In this document: positions 31,801 to 40,666 of the stretch, in pieces
Layout of the letters: each line of letters opens with the position of its first letter
How positions within the stretch are numbered: position 1 is the stretch's first letter
Assembly: GCA_963845695.1 (NCBI GenBank)
Contig: CAWJTQ010000002.1
Location: 682,001-746,000 of the forward strand
Reading direction: 5' to 3'
Length of the DNA: 64,000 nt
Origin: CAWJTV01 sp963845695
GTDB taxonomy: Bacteria; Planctomycetota; Planctomycetia; Isosphaerales; Isosphaeraceae
The notes under the pieces: generated by a model
Told to the model about the DNA's origin: nothing
What the model saw: only the letters and a program-made list of their open reading frames with translations
The model's database searches: none
Program-made: the position numbers and the translations under genes

Positions 31801-32029
31801 ATCCGCTCAGAAACCGGCTGGTGCGGGACGTCGTCCCGAGTCGCCCGTCCACGTGGTTCGGCGCTACGAGACGCTACGCAGCATCGCCCGCGATCGACTG
31901 GGCGATGCCCGCAGAGCCGATGAGATCCGCGAACTGAACCGGGATCGTCTCAACGACGACGACCTGCTCGCGCCAGGGCTATCCCTCCTCCTGCCCAGTA
32001 ACGCCCGACCTCAGCGGTCGGGGCCTTGA
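28847..32029 (+). CDS. Type II secretion/type IV pilus secretin with two C-terminal LysM domains
   Basis: Outer membrane secretin of 1,060 aa, intact. It starts at TTG 28847 (an ATG at 28856 is an alternative), leading a signal-like segment (RGMVLSLALVAIDCAAG). Domains: a Pro/Ala-rich linker; an STN/N0-like domain (NELDVRQLLELLSRRSRMNI); an N1-like domain (VYKLNYVRADEILGIIRPFL) with a Gly/Ser insert; the NIQ segment IRPVQVLIEAVIISVDHEHA; the secretin core through TELT-like AELTTNVMVPDGATLVIGGL and LPGLSRLPVLGYLFGNRQKN. After the core come about 250 disordered residues and two LysM domains (HTVAPGESFASIAWLYYG, about 870-925; VVRRYETLRSIARDRLGDAR, about 1005-1055). LysM binds peptidoglycan, so this secretin may anchor itself to the wall. 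It heads the pilus/secretion locus. Confidence 0.9.
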   Translation: MRRMALSGIRGMVLSLALVAIDCAAGRVDAQQAPGASTPTLLDTSAFNDSTPPPGRLNAIPSRARRADAAARIAAYFSQAPTSPSEPLPAIQPLPGSGQQAQPPDRPTPARGATAPPRQTPAQPPAARNRQAAPRAASPDVEQQIQFDDNGSVTMHTNELDVRQLLELLSRRSRMNILVSPKVTGTITANFEGVTVEQVLNAIIKLANLVDRHEGTIHYIYSKDELQDDEEMVKKERIRTRVYKLNYVRADEILGIIRPFLSADVGRRRISVTPSYRFGISESATFVSGGGQAMSSGGSGGGGMGGGSSMGGPGGSPATGSGPTIGGYQPPTGGNSLSDFDHLIIQDYESNLEIIDQIIQRIDIRPVQVLIEAVIISVDHEHATQLGVNFGVVDNLGTALGTIGTGTALNGNVGFTPTKLLTTSGTIAQATTTDPLGFTSATNGAKFGFVANNVTGFIQALETIGSTKILASPRILVLNKQRAEIQLGSRLGFQTLSQNFTSTIQQVQFLNTGTLLRLRPFVSDDGMVRMEIHPERSSGTVTNNIPNQQTAELTTNVMVPDGATLVIGGLMEDEDDFQLQGLPGLSRLPVLGYLFGNRQKNEGRRELVVLLTPHIWSPDLEMAHAPTPPHGPGLADGAAPGSRTPPFLELSTGATDPALKTATSVASREVASELLQSSPTLAQAGTDSRPVVPSDPAAASRSPGSDQEASSSRRHRPWPSLRQWLSRRSPERTPDQPPGPGTRSNGPPQDPRGLNRVDGGEAAPAQGDLAPLASPQEGVPSTNDAPAIPEGVPSTNDAPAINPAGMSPLGAASPVRAARTDSMLSLARWEPEPTPSPARDQGAVRARAESPTTERSQPPGLRSGPVPAGTSQHTVAPGESFASIAWLYYGSESYGEVLWQFNRGRIARPDRLRVGDLLVVPPVGELISARVHRDRSPAVPTPYHDPADHANPVETAPSRSPGARVGWVDRPRGRNPGPIANDAARSAQKPAGAGRRPESPVHVVRRYETLRSIARDRLGDARRADEIRELNRDRLNDDDLLAPGLSLLLPSNARPQRSGP

Positions 32030-32455
32030 ATCCCGTCGCGTATCCGAGCTGAGTAATGCCGCGAACACGACAAGACAGGTCACGGTCCAGCCTGCCACCA
32101 ACCCGGCCAGCACTCTCCAGGCCCCTAATCGGTCCCAAAGGTCGCCGGTCGTGATGCACACAGCCGCCAGATAGACAGCCGCGAAGAGGAGCCCAACCGT
32201 CAGTTCCACGATCGCGTATCGCGGAGGAATCCCACCCCGACAGTGCCGGCATTTGCCTGCCAAGATCAACCAACCCAGCACCGGAACATTGTCGCGAGCT
32301 CGGATCGGCGTCAGACAGTGCGGACAGCGCGACCGCGGACGAAACAGACTCATTGACCGGGGGATCCGATACACACACACGTTCAGGAAGCTGCCCACGC
32401 ATCCGCCCACGACCAGGAACAGCAGCGCGAGAACCGCATGATGCGAGAAGGTCAT
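31979..32455 (-). CDS. Truncated prepilin peptidase-like protein (N-terminal methyltransferase-type domain only)
   Basis: 158 aa resembling the N-terminus of PilD/GspO: a first membrane helix (LALLFLVVGGCVGSFLNVCV), YRIPRSMSLFRPRSRCPHC and the paired CxxC zinc motifs (CPHC ... CRHC), then PPRYAIVELTVGLLFAAVYL. A full enzyme continues for about 100 more residues with two catalytic Asp. Here the protein ends soon after LVVFAALLSSDTRR, where the first Asp motif would be, and the GxGD motif is absent. Its last 51 nt overlap the 3' end of the convergent secretin gene. It may be a non-peptidase remnant or a methyltransferase-only form. Confidence 0.75.
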   Translation of the reverse strand: MTFSHHAVLALLFLVVGGCVGSFLNVCVYRIPRSMSLFRPRSRCPHCLTPIRARDNVPVLGWLILAGKCRHCRGGIPPRYAIVELTVGLLFAAVYLAAVCITTGDLWDRLGAWRVLAGLVAGWTVTCLVVFAALLSSDTRRDSRPRPLRSGVTGQEEG

Positions 32456-32470
32456 GGCATTTCCGTTGGC

Positions 32471-33016
32471 TCAGTGGGTCGCGCGGCACTGACCCACCAC
32501 TCGCGATGGTGCCGAACTCCGGTACGCCGGCCGTTCCGCCACGGACGGCTCGCTGCGCCCGGTGTGGAGCAATACCCATTGATAGGACAATAGGACGAGA
32601 TACAGGCCGAGAAACACGGGGAGCAGGTATCTCACGCGAAATCGGCTGCCGAACAGGGGATAGTTGTTGTAGACGACGAGGTAGGGGATGCCTGCCGCGG
32701 TCATCGCGTACTTGCCCATCAGGAAAGCCATGGGTCCTTGCACCAGCAAGTAGTGCATGAACGGATTGCCTTCCTCGCTATTGATCTCGAGCAGCTCGAT
32801 GGTCAGCAGACCGTCGACGAGCGTCAGGCCGAGGAGTACCACGATCATGACGAAGATGACCGTATCGAAGCGATCGACGAAGAACGCGCCGAGCCGTTCT
32901 TCCTTTCGCCTGGGCCAGCGGCGGCGGCCACCAAGGCGGAACGCATCGAGGGGCGTCGTGGGGCGCTCGCGACGATCCTCCCAGCTCCGCGGTTCTTCCG
33001 TTCGATTCTCGTTCAT
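32471..33016 (-). CDS. DUF5658-like small membrane protein
   Basis: About 181 aa from the ATG at 33014-33016. A charged N-terminus (EEPRSWEDRRERP) is followed by three or four helices: FDTVIFVMIVVLLGLTLVDG, LLTIELLEINSEEGNPFMHY (a motif of the DUF5658 type), and LLPVFLGLYLVLLSYQWVLL. It lies between the prepilin-peptidase-like gene and gspE on the same strand, so it may be co-transcribed. No ribosome site is evident and an upstream start cannot be excluded. Function unknown. Confidence 0.65.
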   Translation of the reverse strand: MNENRTEEPRSWEDRRERPTTPLDAFRLGGRRRWPRRKEERLGAFFVDRFDTVIFVMIVVLLGLTLVDGLLTIELLEINSEEGNPFMHYLLVQGPMAFLMGKYAMTAAGIPYLVVYNNYPLFGSRFRVRYLLPVFLGLYLVLLSYQWVLLHTGRSEPSVAERPAYRSSAPSRVVGQCRATH

Positions 33017-33239
33017 GCAATATGGGGAAGTCACGCGCGCAGTCGAGGGCGCGGTGTCCCAGCGACCAAACCCGACACACGAACGTTCCGTGGGCCGCCG
33101 GCACGCTGGTAAGACCGGCGCCGCTTCCACCCGTTCATTCCAGCTTAGGCCAGGTTCTACAGGCTCGGGATCGCATGAGCCCGCGCGTTGATGAAGTGCA
33201 ACAGCGGCGAGCGACGTTGTGGATCTGAAGGAACAGGGA

Positions 33240-34986
33240 TCATTCTTCTTCGGCCATGGTGACGCTCAGGGCGGCCTCGAGGCTGGTGTGTCCCTGTGCG
33301 GACCTTGTCCAGCGCGCTGTCGAAGAGCATCTTCATCCCTTCCTCGCGGGCGGCCTTGCGGAGCTGGTCCACGGGGGTTCGCTTCTGGATCAGAGAGATG
33401 AGCCTGGGGGTGATGCGGATCACCTCGAAAACGCCGACCCGGCCGCGATAACCCATGCGCCGGCACTGGAGGCATCCCTTGGGGCGGTAGATCGTCTCGC
33501 CGAGGGGCAGGCCGTGCTGCTCGGCCAGCTCGGCAGTGACCTCGTAGGGCTCCTTGCAGTGGATTGCAGAGCCGGCGAACCAGCCGCTGGGCCTCCAGGA
33601 CCCGGAGGGAGCAGGCGAGCAGGAACGGTTCGATGCCCATGTCCTGGAGCCGGGTCACGGCCGAAAGCGCATCGTTGGTGTGGATCGTCGAGAGCACGAA
33701 GTGACCGGTCAGCGCGGCGCGAAGGCAGATCTCGGCGGTCTCCTGGTCGCGGACCTCGCCGACCATGATGATGTCGGGATCCTGCCGAAGGAACGCCCGC
33801 AAGGGCCGACTGCGAAGGTCAACCCCACCTGGGCCTTGACCTGCACCTGGTTCATGCCCTTGAATTTGTACTCGACCGGGTCCTCGACCGTGCAGATGTT
33901 GACCTTCGCGTCATTGAGCTGGTTGAGGCAGGAATAGAGCGTGGTCGACTTGCCGCTGCCGGTCGGGCCGGTCACCAGCGCCAGGCCGTACGGCGAGTGG
34001 ATCGACTCGATCAGGTCGGTCGACTGCCGCTCGTCGAGACCCAGGCCGGTCAGATTCAGAGGGATCGCCCCCTTGTCCAGGATTCGCATGACCATCTTCT
34101 CGCCGTGGACCGTCGGGACCGTATTGACGCGGAGGTCGATCCGCTTGTCGCCGGTCCGCAGCGCGATGGCCCCGTCCTGGGGAATGCGCTTCTCGGCGAT
34201 GTCCATCCTCGCCAGGACCTTCAAGCCGGGAGATGATCATGATGAAGACGGTCTTCGACGGCGAGGGGAGCTCGTGGAGCACGCCGTCGATCCGTAGCCG
34301 GAACTTGCAACCGTCCTCGAACGGCTCGAGGTGGATGTCGCTGGCGCCGTTGCGCAACGCCTGCTCGAGGATCTGGTTGACCATGCGGACGATCCGGCCG
34401 TTGGCGTCCGCGGTGGGCGTGGCGTCGAGATTGAGGATGTTCTCGTTGTCGTTGCCCTCCATCACCCTCGATCACGTCGAAGCCCTCGCTCCCCTCGCCG
34501 ATGCCCTTGGTGTGCTGATCGGTCCGGTAGAGGAAGTCGAGCTGGGTCTGCACGACCGACAACGGCGCGATCATCGGGTTGATCCGCAGCCCGGTCATGA
34601 GCTGGAGCTCGTCGACGACCCCCATCTCCTCCGGGGAAACGAACGCGACGTCGAGCACGTCGTCCCGGACCGCCATGGGGCAGATCAGCCGATCGATGCA
34701 GAGCTTCTCGGGAAGAAGGCCGCCGATCTCCTTATCGATCACGCCGGCTTCGAGATTGTTGCGGATCACCGGCAGGAACAGGTCCTCGGCGTAGAGGTTG
34801 GTGATCTCCTGTTCGGAGATGTAGTCCGGCGCGGATCAGGGCTCACCTCGGACAAGGTGCCGGCCCCGGCCTTGCGGAGCGTCTCCTCGATCTCTTCGAG
34901 CTGCTTGGGCTTGAACCAGTTGCGCCGCTCGAGCAGCTCCAGGACCAGGGGCTGGGTTTCCGTATCTTCGATAGACGACTGGCCAT
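33240..34986 (-). CDS. GspE/PilB-type assembly ATPase, many frameshifts
   Basis: Secretion/pilus extension ATPase read across about six or seven frameshifts (near 34975, 34835, 34470, 34225, 33795, 33560 and 33290). In order: an MshEN-like N-terminal domain (LELLERRNWFKPKQLEEIEE; YISEQEITNLYAEDLFLPVI); the linker with VRMVNQILEQALRNGASDIH and LEPFEDGCKFRLRIDGVLHE; Walker A LALVTGPTGSGKSTTLYSCL; the Asp box ICTVEDPVEYKFKGMNQVQV; Walker B DPDIIMVGEVRDQETAE and the His box GHFVLSTIHTNDALSAVTRL. The real end is probably ALSVTMAEEE at 33240. The zinc tetracysteine loop (RRLCNP.. CRRMGYRG) is split by slips. All motor motifs survive. The exact start is uncertain. Confidence 0.82.
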
Positions 34987-35065
34987 GAAGGATCGCCGGC
35001 TGGGTTCGGGATGGGATTTCAGATCTCGGGATGCCGGATTGCAGAGTCCGGGGTCGTGCACGGAT

Positions 35066-35910
35066 TCAAAATTCAAAATGATGAGGTTCTGAGCATTCCG
35101 TACTGGAATCGGGAATCGTTCCTGGTCTGCGGCGGGGCCGCGTCAGGGATCGCCGGACGGGATTGTCGCGGAGCCGGCGGGTGACGAGGGGAACGGCGGC
35201 CCCGCGACCTGGGGTGTTCCCCGACAAGGAATCGGTCAGGGCCGACTTTCCGATGATGCTCTTACCCAGTGCGCCCAGCGGCGAATTGAGCAGCTTCTGG
35301 AACATGGCGAGCTGGCCGGCGGGATCCAGCATCGTCGCCATCGCGGAGACCCGGCAATCGGGACCCGGACTCGGTGCGGCGGGTCGCTTGCCGAGCTGGT
35401 CCGGATAACTCAGCACGTAGTTCCGGTTGTTCCCCCGCAGGATGACTTTCGACGGCAGGACGACGGTCAGGACCAATCGGCGAGGAGGGTTCTTCGGCAG
35501 TCGTTCCTGAATCGAAGATGTTGACCCCTGGAGTAGATCCGGCCGTCGATGATCGCGATCTGGTCGCGGCCCTGGAAAAACGTGGCATCGAGCGTCATTC
35601 CCCGAACGAGATCGGCCAGCGGATCGGATGGGGCGGTCGGCGGGCGGCACGGGCTGGGATTTGGACACGTCGGACGGCGGGCTCGGCGTGTGGCTGACCT
35701 GGAACGGGTCGCGGAATTCTCCGATCAGCCGCTCGGCCGCGGCCGTGCCGGATGCCAGCATATCTTCACCATCATGTCCAGGCCCTTGGTCAAGTCGGCC
35801 GCGCCCGACGTCCGGGTGGGAAGACTCCCATGGAGCGAGTAGGACGAGTACGCCAGAAAAGCGATCAGGATCAGCGTCGGTGCCAGCTTCAGCAGGTTCG
35901 CGGTGTTCAT
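35066..35910 (-). CDS. PilP/GspC-like pilus assembly protein, frameshifted
   Basis: Begins at ATG 35908-35910 with one membrane helix (LLKLAPTLILIAFLAYSSYS), then DLTKGLDMM and, after a slip near 35757, ERLIGEFRDPFQVSHTP, the 'DPF' opening seen in PilP/GspC proteins. A further frame gives LVRGMTLDATFFQGRDQIAI and IDGRIYSRGQ, and another PRRLVLTVVLPSKVILRGNN with NRNYVLSYPDQ, which fits the beta-domain of PilP. The end is taken as the stop at 35066. The family assignment rests on this pattern and on its place between gspE and pilO. Confidence 0.6.
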
Positions 35911-35951
35911 CGGAGAGGGTCCCGTTACGAGAGCAGCTCCCAGGAGTTTTC

Positions 35952-36537
35952 TCAGTGCTGGGCAGCCTGCGCCTGGGTCTTCGCGGCGGCCGCCGGCTTT
36001 TCTGCCAGGCTGACGAGGGAGAGCTGGACGTTGAGACGGCTGGGGTCCGTCTGGTTCGGAGTCGAGCTGGATCGAGTCGATCCGCAACAGCCGCCGGTCG
36101 GTTTCAACCCAGCCCAGGAAATGCGTCGATGTCGGCGAAGCTTCCGTCCAGCTTCAGGTGAAGGCCGATCGCCCGATAGGGACCGAGGCCCTTGGACCTT
36201 CGGGTTTCAGGTCGATCAGCCTCAGCGGTGATGACCGAAGGTGGTCGATCACGTGCCGCATCAGCTCTTGGACGTCGGCCCCGGCCGAGGATGAGGCCCA
36301 GATAGGGAGCCAGGGACTTCTGGAGCCGCTCGACCTCGCGCGCGGTGGCGAGTCGCTTGCGCTCCCGTGTCGATCCGCGACGTGGTGGCGGCCACCTGTT
36401 CGCTCAAGGGGATGAAGAACACCGACATACCACCCTGCGATGATCGCAATGCAGAGGAAGACCCGGAGCTTCAGGGGATGGCTGAGCTGCTCCAGGATCA
36501 TCCGCTTGTAGCTGGACTTCGAGGACGTCTGGCTCAT
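35952..36537 (-). CDS. PilO/GspM-like inner membrane assembly protein, frameshifted
   Basis: ATG at 36535-36537. A cytoplasmic N-terminus (SSYKRMILEQLSHPLKLR) is followed by one helix (VFLCIAIIAGWYVGV) and a coiled-coil start (IPLSEQVAATTSRIDTGA). Across two or three slips the C-terminal ferredoxin-like part reads LHLKLDGSFADIDAFLGWVE and TDRRLLRIDSIQLDSEPD, ending near QAAQH at 35955. That helix/coil/alpha-beta layout is PilO's. Neighbours are the PilM-N fusion upstream and PilP-like downstream. Confidence 0.7.
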
Positions 36538-36619
36538 GGCCTCAGATTCCCTCGGCAGTACGGCAGTAGTGCATTCCAGAAGCCACCCGGCGTCACGAAC
36601 CGATGCGGTGGGCGGCGTC

Positions 36620-38159
36620 CTACACGCTAGCCCTTGCGCATTGGCCTTGGCGGTTGCCGATCCGCCTGGGCAAACAGATGACGGTGTAGGACGCGAAGGC
36701 ACGGCCTTTCTGTCTGGCCGGATTGGCGCGGAGGCCGGAGACCTCGATGAGGGGGAAGTTCCGCTTGAGCGTCGGCTCGCTTCCGCAACGACGCCAGGAA
36801 GCCGTCGATCTCGCTCGGCAACGACCCGTCATCGGCCATCGGTGTTGCGAAGTTCATGGTCAGTTGTTTCTTGGAGCTGATCGGGCCTGACTTGGAGCCG
36901 CTCTCCAGGGTGGCCGTGCCCGACATGCGAGGTAATGACAGTGCTCTCGGGCGCGGCCGCGGCGATGGACCGGAGTGGCACGGACCAGGCGATACGACTG
37001 TTCTGAAACGTATTCGAGCGACTGGGAACGCTCCTGAAGTGCCTTCTTCTCGGCATCGAGCTTGTTTTGGTCCCAATCCTTGAGCCAGGAGAACGCTTTC
37101 AGCTGGATCCCGACCTCGTTGAGCTCGACGTCGGCCTCGGCCGCCGTCCCGGTCAGGAAGAGCGAGACGGCCCCGAGCAGGGCACCTTGGACGGCAAGCT
37201 CACCCCAGGGAAAAATGTCGCGGAGAGTGGGGGTTGGCTTGAGGGTGTCGCGACAGGTCGAGGCCCGATCTCGTCTTCGAGGGGGTTGGCCAGGGCGACA
37301 CCCAGCGCGACGGCAGCGGGGTCGTAAGCTCGGCTCGGTGCAGCGAATCAACCGGGCGCCGGTGCGCTGGCGGAACGCCTCTGGTTGCTGCGTCAGGACG
37401 ATTTCCGGGCGGCCGTGTACGATCATGGTGTCGATCGGCAGAGGGATCCGGCAGTTCCGCCAGAGCATCCAGAGGGTCGAGTAGGCGGCCAGGATCGCGA
37501 CCGTCTCCTCGCCGGTGGGCAGGTCGAAGGTGTGCCAGAAGAGGGGCTGCGATCCCGCGGCCAGCACGCCGATCGCCTGGTGTGTACCGAGGAAGAACCG
37601 CACGCACAGCTTCGAGCCGCGTGGCGGTTTGCGGTAATACGCGCCGGCACGGTAGAGGGCGGCGGGGACGGGCTCGGCCAGTCCGACTCGCGTACCCAAC
37701 CTGCTCATCGTCCCGATCAACGACTCGATCGCCACCCGCGGGGAAGCCGCCACGCAGGCCAGGGGTTGCTTGTTGAGCTCGAGCTTGAGCAGCTCGATGA
37801 TCCGTTCCTCGGACCGGATGTTGGTCGCCTGCACGGCTTCGAGGAAGAAAGTCTGTGCGGGTGCGTTGCGGTTCGCGTGGGTGATGGGCACCACGGCCTG
37901 AAAGACTTGCGACTCGGGGACGCCCAGTTGGACCCAGGGACCAACCTCGGCCGTTTCGGCCCCGTCGCGGCTTGATCCACGGGCTCAGCAGCCGCTCGAG
38001 GACGCCCTGCGCGGACTCGCCGTCGCAGGCCTGAACGTCGCCGAAGACGCGCCGGCGGCCCAGCGGCGTTACCGATACGATGGAAATGGCGATCTGCCGT
38101 TCCTCGATCACCAGCCCGATGGAGCGCCGGAGGGTGCATCGCGATAAGAGTGCCTTCAT
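36620..38159 (-). CDS. PilM-PilN fusion-like assembly protein, frameshifted
   Basis: One long gene, about 510 aa, with an N-terminal actin-like PilM/GspL part and a C-terminal PilN part. The start at ATG 38157-38159 opens LRRSIGLVIEERQIAISIVS. After a slip near 37960 come VVPITHANRNAPAQTFFLEA, LELNKQPLACVAASPRVAIE, YYRKPPRGSKLCVRFFLGTH and PIDTMIVHGRPEIVL. A slip near 37330 is followed by the PilN opening (WGELAVQGALLGAVSLFLTG helix, coil DQNKLDAEKKALQERSQSLE), then PISSKKQLTMNFATP and SLRSEPTLKRNFPLIEVSGL, ending at 36620. No stop or start separates the two halves apart from the frameshifts, so a fused gene is the simplest reading. Confidence 0.7.
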
Positions 38160-38339
38160 GGTCGGTTGGCTCCCTGGTTCCTGCCCTGGCCCTCCGGCTC
38201 GGACTCGATCCAACCCAATCAAATGGAGGCGGGCGACCGTAACCGGCCGCCCGCCCATAGGTCAGGTCCACAACAATTTGGACGCGGAGGGCCGGCGACG
38301 ACGTCGCGGGCCGATTCGCCCCATCACGCGGCTCGGCGA

Positions 38340-38816
38340 TCAGGAACCGCTGCCGCTGCTACTGCCACTCGCGCTCACCGTCACCGGGCAGATCTGCGGG
38401 AAGGTCATGATCGTCGAGGTGGACGATGAGTCAAACCCGTTCTGCGTCCAGTTGACGGTATAAGCGTAGCTCGAATTCGCGTTGCGGGTGAGCATCAGCG
38501 ACCACGCCGGGTTCCCGCCACTGTCCGCGGTCACCGTGATGGAGGTCGGGACGGTGAAATACTGGGGCGTAGGCAGGGTGACGTCGAGCGAGCTGATGGC
38601 GCTGGCGTAGACGCCGTTCTGGGCCAGATACCGCTCTTCAGAGCCCTGGATGGCCGAGAGGTAATTGAAGGATTCCGCCGCCTTCGATTTCTCCACGGAC
38701 TGGAGGAAGCGGGGGACGCCGAAGGCGGCCAGAACGCCGATGATGACGATCACGACCGCGAGTTCAACGAGGGTGAACCCTTTACGGGTTCGCTGGCTTG
38801 AGGCAAATCTCTGCAT
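38340..38816 (-). CDS. Major prepilin/pseudopilin (GspG/PilA-like)
   Basis: 158 aa with a short basic leader and class III signal (RKGFTLVELAVVIVIIGVLA): cleavage after Gly, Phe at +1, Glu at +5. The leader is followed by VPRFLQSVEKSKAAESFNYL and a globular domain with NGVYASAISSLDVTLPTPQY, ending in Ser/Gly repeats. Intact. It is first in the minus-strand pilus operon, 180 nt upstream of the PilM-N fusion, and divergent from gspF. Confidence 0.9.
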   Translation of the reverse strand: MQRFASSQRTRKGFTLVELAVVIVIIGVLAAFGVPRFLQSVEKSKAAESFNYLSAIQGSEERYLAQNGVYASAISSLDVTLPTPQYFTVPTSITVTADSGGNPAWSLMLTRNANSSYAYTVNWTQNGFDSSSTSTIMTFPQICPVTVSASGSSSGSGS

Positions 38817-39395
38817 GGTGTGTGGCTCTCTCTCGTTTCTTGATCCGAATCCAGGTAATCAACCGACAGAAACTGGTTCTTCAGGTGCTCCCACCCCGGC
38901 CGACCCGGCTTCAGCCGGAAGAATCACGTGGCGGCTGGGTGGTGTATTTCTCGGGGACAGGCCCGGCAGACCGGCGCTGCCTTCGATCGTTCCGGGCAAC
39001 GGTTCTTTGATTTGCGTGCCCTGCCGATGTGGAGAGGCGTCGTCGCCCTGCGGTCACATCCCGCCGGTGACACTCAACGCTAGTTCAAATCCAGCCTTCG
39101 TCAAATCCGTGAGTGATGCAGTGACCAGAGATTTTTCTGGGCGGTGCCTGCTGCGTTGATCTGTGGCAACACGGTCGCACGCGAGCGAAAAAAGGGCCTA
39201 GGCTTGAAGCGTGGACGGAGCGAACCGGATCCCATCAAGGACCGCACGCCCGCGAAGCGATGGCAGCACGCAACTCTCGAGCTCCCGGTCAGAAGGAACG
39301 CGGGGTCAATCCCTCGTTTTCAGCCGACGGTGGCTGGTCCCTCATCCGGATCGCGCAGAGCTCGTTCAACGGTCGAGACCATCAGGAGGTGGAAT
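38817..39395. other. Divergent promoter region between prepilin and gspF
   Basis: 579 nt without a supported gene. An upstream frame continuous with gspF from 39144 lacks conservation and a ribosome site. The region must carry the promoters for both halves of the pilus locus; no confident boxes are seen. Confidence 0.5.
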
Positions 39396-40490
39396 TTGCC
39401 ATTCGAGGAGTGGGTCGTCTCGCATGCGAAGATTTCGACGAAACCGCACCGGGCGGCGAAGCTGGAAGATACCCTGACTTTCTTCCACCAGCTCTCGACC
39501 CTGGTCGGCTCGGGGACGCCCTTGCTTCAGGCTCTCAAGATCGCAACCGCACAATGCGAGAGCATCAAGCTTCGGGAGATCCTGGGTCAGATCGTCTCGA
39601 AGGTATCGTCCGGCAGCAGCTTCTACGTCGCGGCCGGGGCGTTTCCCCAGGTCTTCGAGTTCCAGTGGGTCGAGGCAATCCGAACCGGCGAGGTGACGGG
39701 AAAGATGGCTTCGGTGCTCACCGAGCTCAGCAAACAGATCCGCGAGACCCGGGAGACCAAGCGCAAGGTCAAAGGCGCCCTGATGTACCCGGTGATCCTA
39801 ATCTCGGTGGCGGTGATCGCCGTGGCCCTCATGCTCTGGCTGGTCGTGCCGACCTTCGCCAAGATGTTCAAGGACATGGACGCCAAGCTCCCCGGCATCA
39901 CCCAGTTCGTGGTCAACGCTTCGAACTACGTCGTCCAGTACGGCATCTATGGTGTGATTGCAATCGGCGCGGCGATCTTCGGCTTCAAGCGGTTCCTCAA
40001 GACCGAGACCGGTCGCCGGTACGTCGGGGGCGGGCTGATGGTCCTGCCCACGGTGGGCCAACTGATGGTCGAGATGGCGATGTACCGCTTCTCCTCGAAC
40101 CTGTCGCTGCTACTCAAGAGCGGCGTGCCCATGATGGAGACGATCAACACCGTCCAGGGCATCTTCCAGAATAGTCCGATCTACCACGATGCGCTCAAGC
40201 GGGTCGCCGCCCGGGTCGCGGCGGGCAAGCCACTCCATGCATCGCTCCAGGAGACCGGGTTGTTCCTCCCCATGCTGGTCAGCATGGTCCAGGTCGGCGA
40301 GGAATCGGGCCAACTTCCCTTGGTGATGGAGCAGATCGCTCCATTTTACAAGGAGAAGATGGAGACCATGATCTTGAAGGTCACGAAAATGTTGGAGCCC
40401 ATGACGATCATGTTCATGGGTACGTCGATTGCGGGGATGATGCTGGCGATCTACATGCCGATGTTCGAGATGGCAGGCAGCGTGAAATGA
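39396..40490 (+). CDS. GspF/PilC-type inner membrane platform protein
   Basis: Inner-membrane platform protein of the secretion/pilus machine, 364 aa, intact. The start was set at TTG 39396 because AGGAGG lies 6 nt upstream. It has two GspF domains (DTLTFFHQLSTLVGSGTPLL ... RETKRKVKGALMYP; MYRFSSNLSLLLKSGVPMME ... FYKEKMETMILKVTKMLEPM), each followed by helices (VILISVAVIAVALMLWLVVP; TIMFMGTSIAGMMLAIYMPM). The N-terminus is shorter than usual (about 40 residues). It is first in the plus-strand part of the locus, ahead of four small prepilin-like genes. Confidence 0.9.
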   Translation: MPFEEWVVSHAKISTKPHRAAKLEDTLTFFHQLSTLVGSGTPLLQALKIATAQCESIKLREILGQIVSKVSSGSSFYVAAGAFPQVFEFQWVEAIRTGEVTGKMASVLTELSKQIRETRETKRKVKGALMYPVILISVAVIAVALMLWLVVPTFAKMFKDMDAKLPGITQFVVNASNYVVQYGIYGVIAIGAAIFGFKRFLKTETGRRYVGGGLMVLPTVGQLMVEMAMYRFSSNLSLLLKSGVPMMETINTVQGIFQNSPIYHDALKRVAARVAAGKPLHASLQETGLFLPMLVSMVQVGEESGQLPLVMEQIAPFYKEKMETMILKVTKMLEPMTIMFMGTSIAGMMLAIYMPMFEMAGSVK

Positions 40491-40666
40491 GATCGATCGT
40501 GCGACAGCGCCCAGGGCCGACTCGTGGAACCAGGCGTGTTCCATGATCGAACGATTCCGCGCCGGAGGTCCGAGAATGACGAAAAGAATGCCGAAACGGA
40601 GGGATCGCGTGGTAGCCGGCGCGGCCGCAGCGCCCGCGCTGCGCCCGCTGCCCCGCCCCTATCGGG

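Noticed and set aside
31979..32455. A functional full prepilin peptidase (PilD)
   Set aside because: Only the N-terminal half is present; the catalytic Asp motifs are missing.
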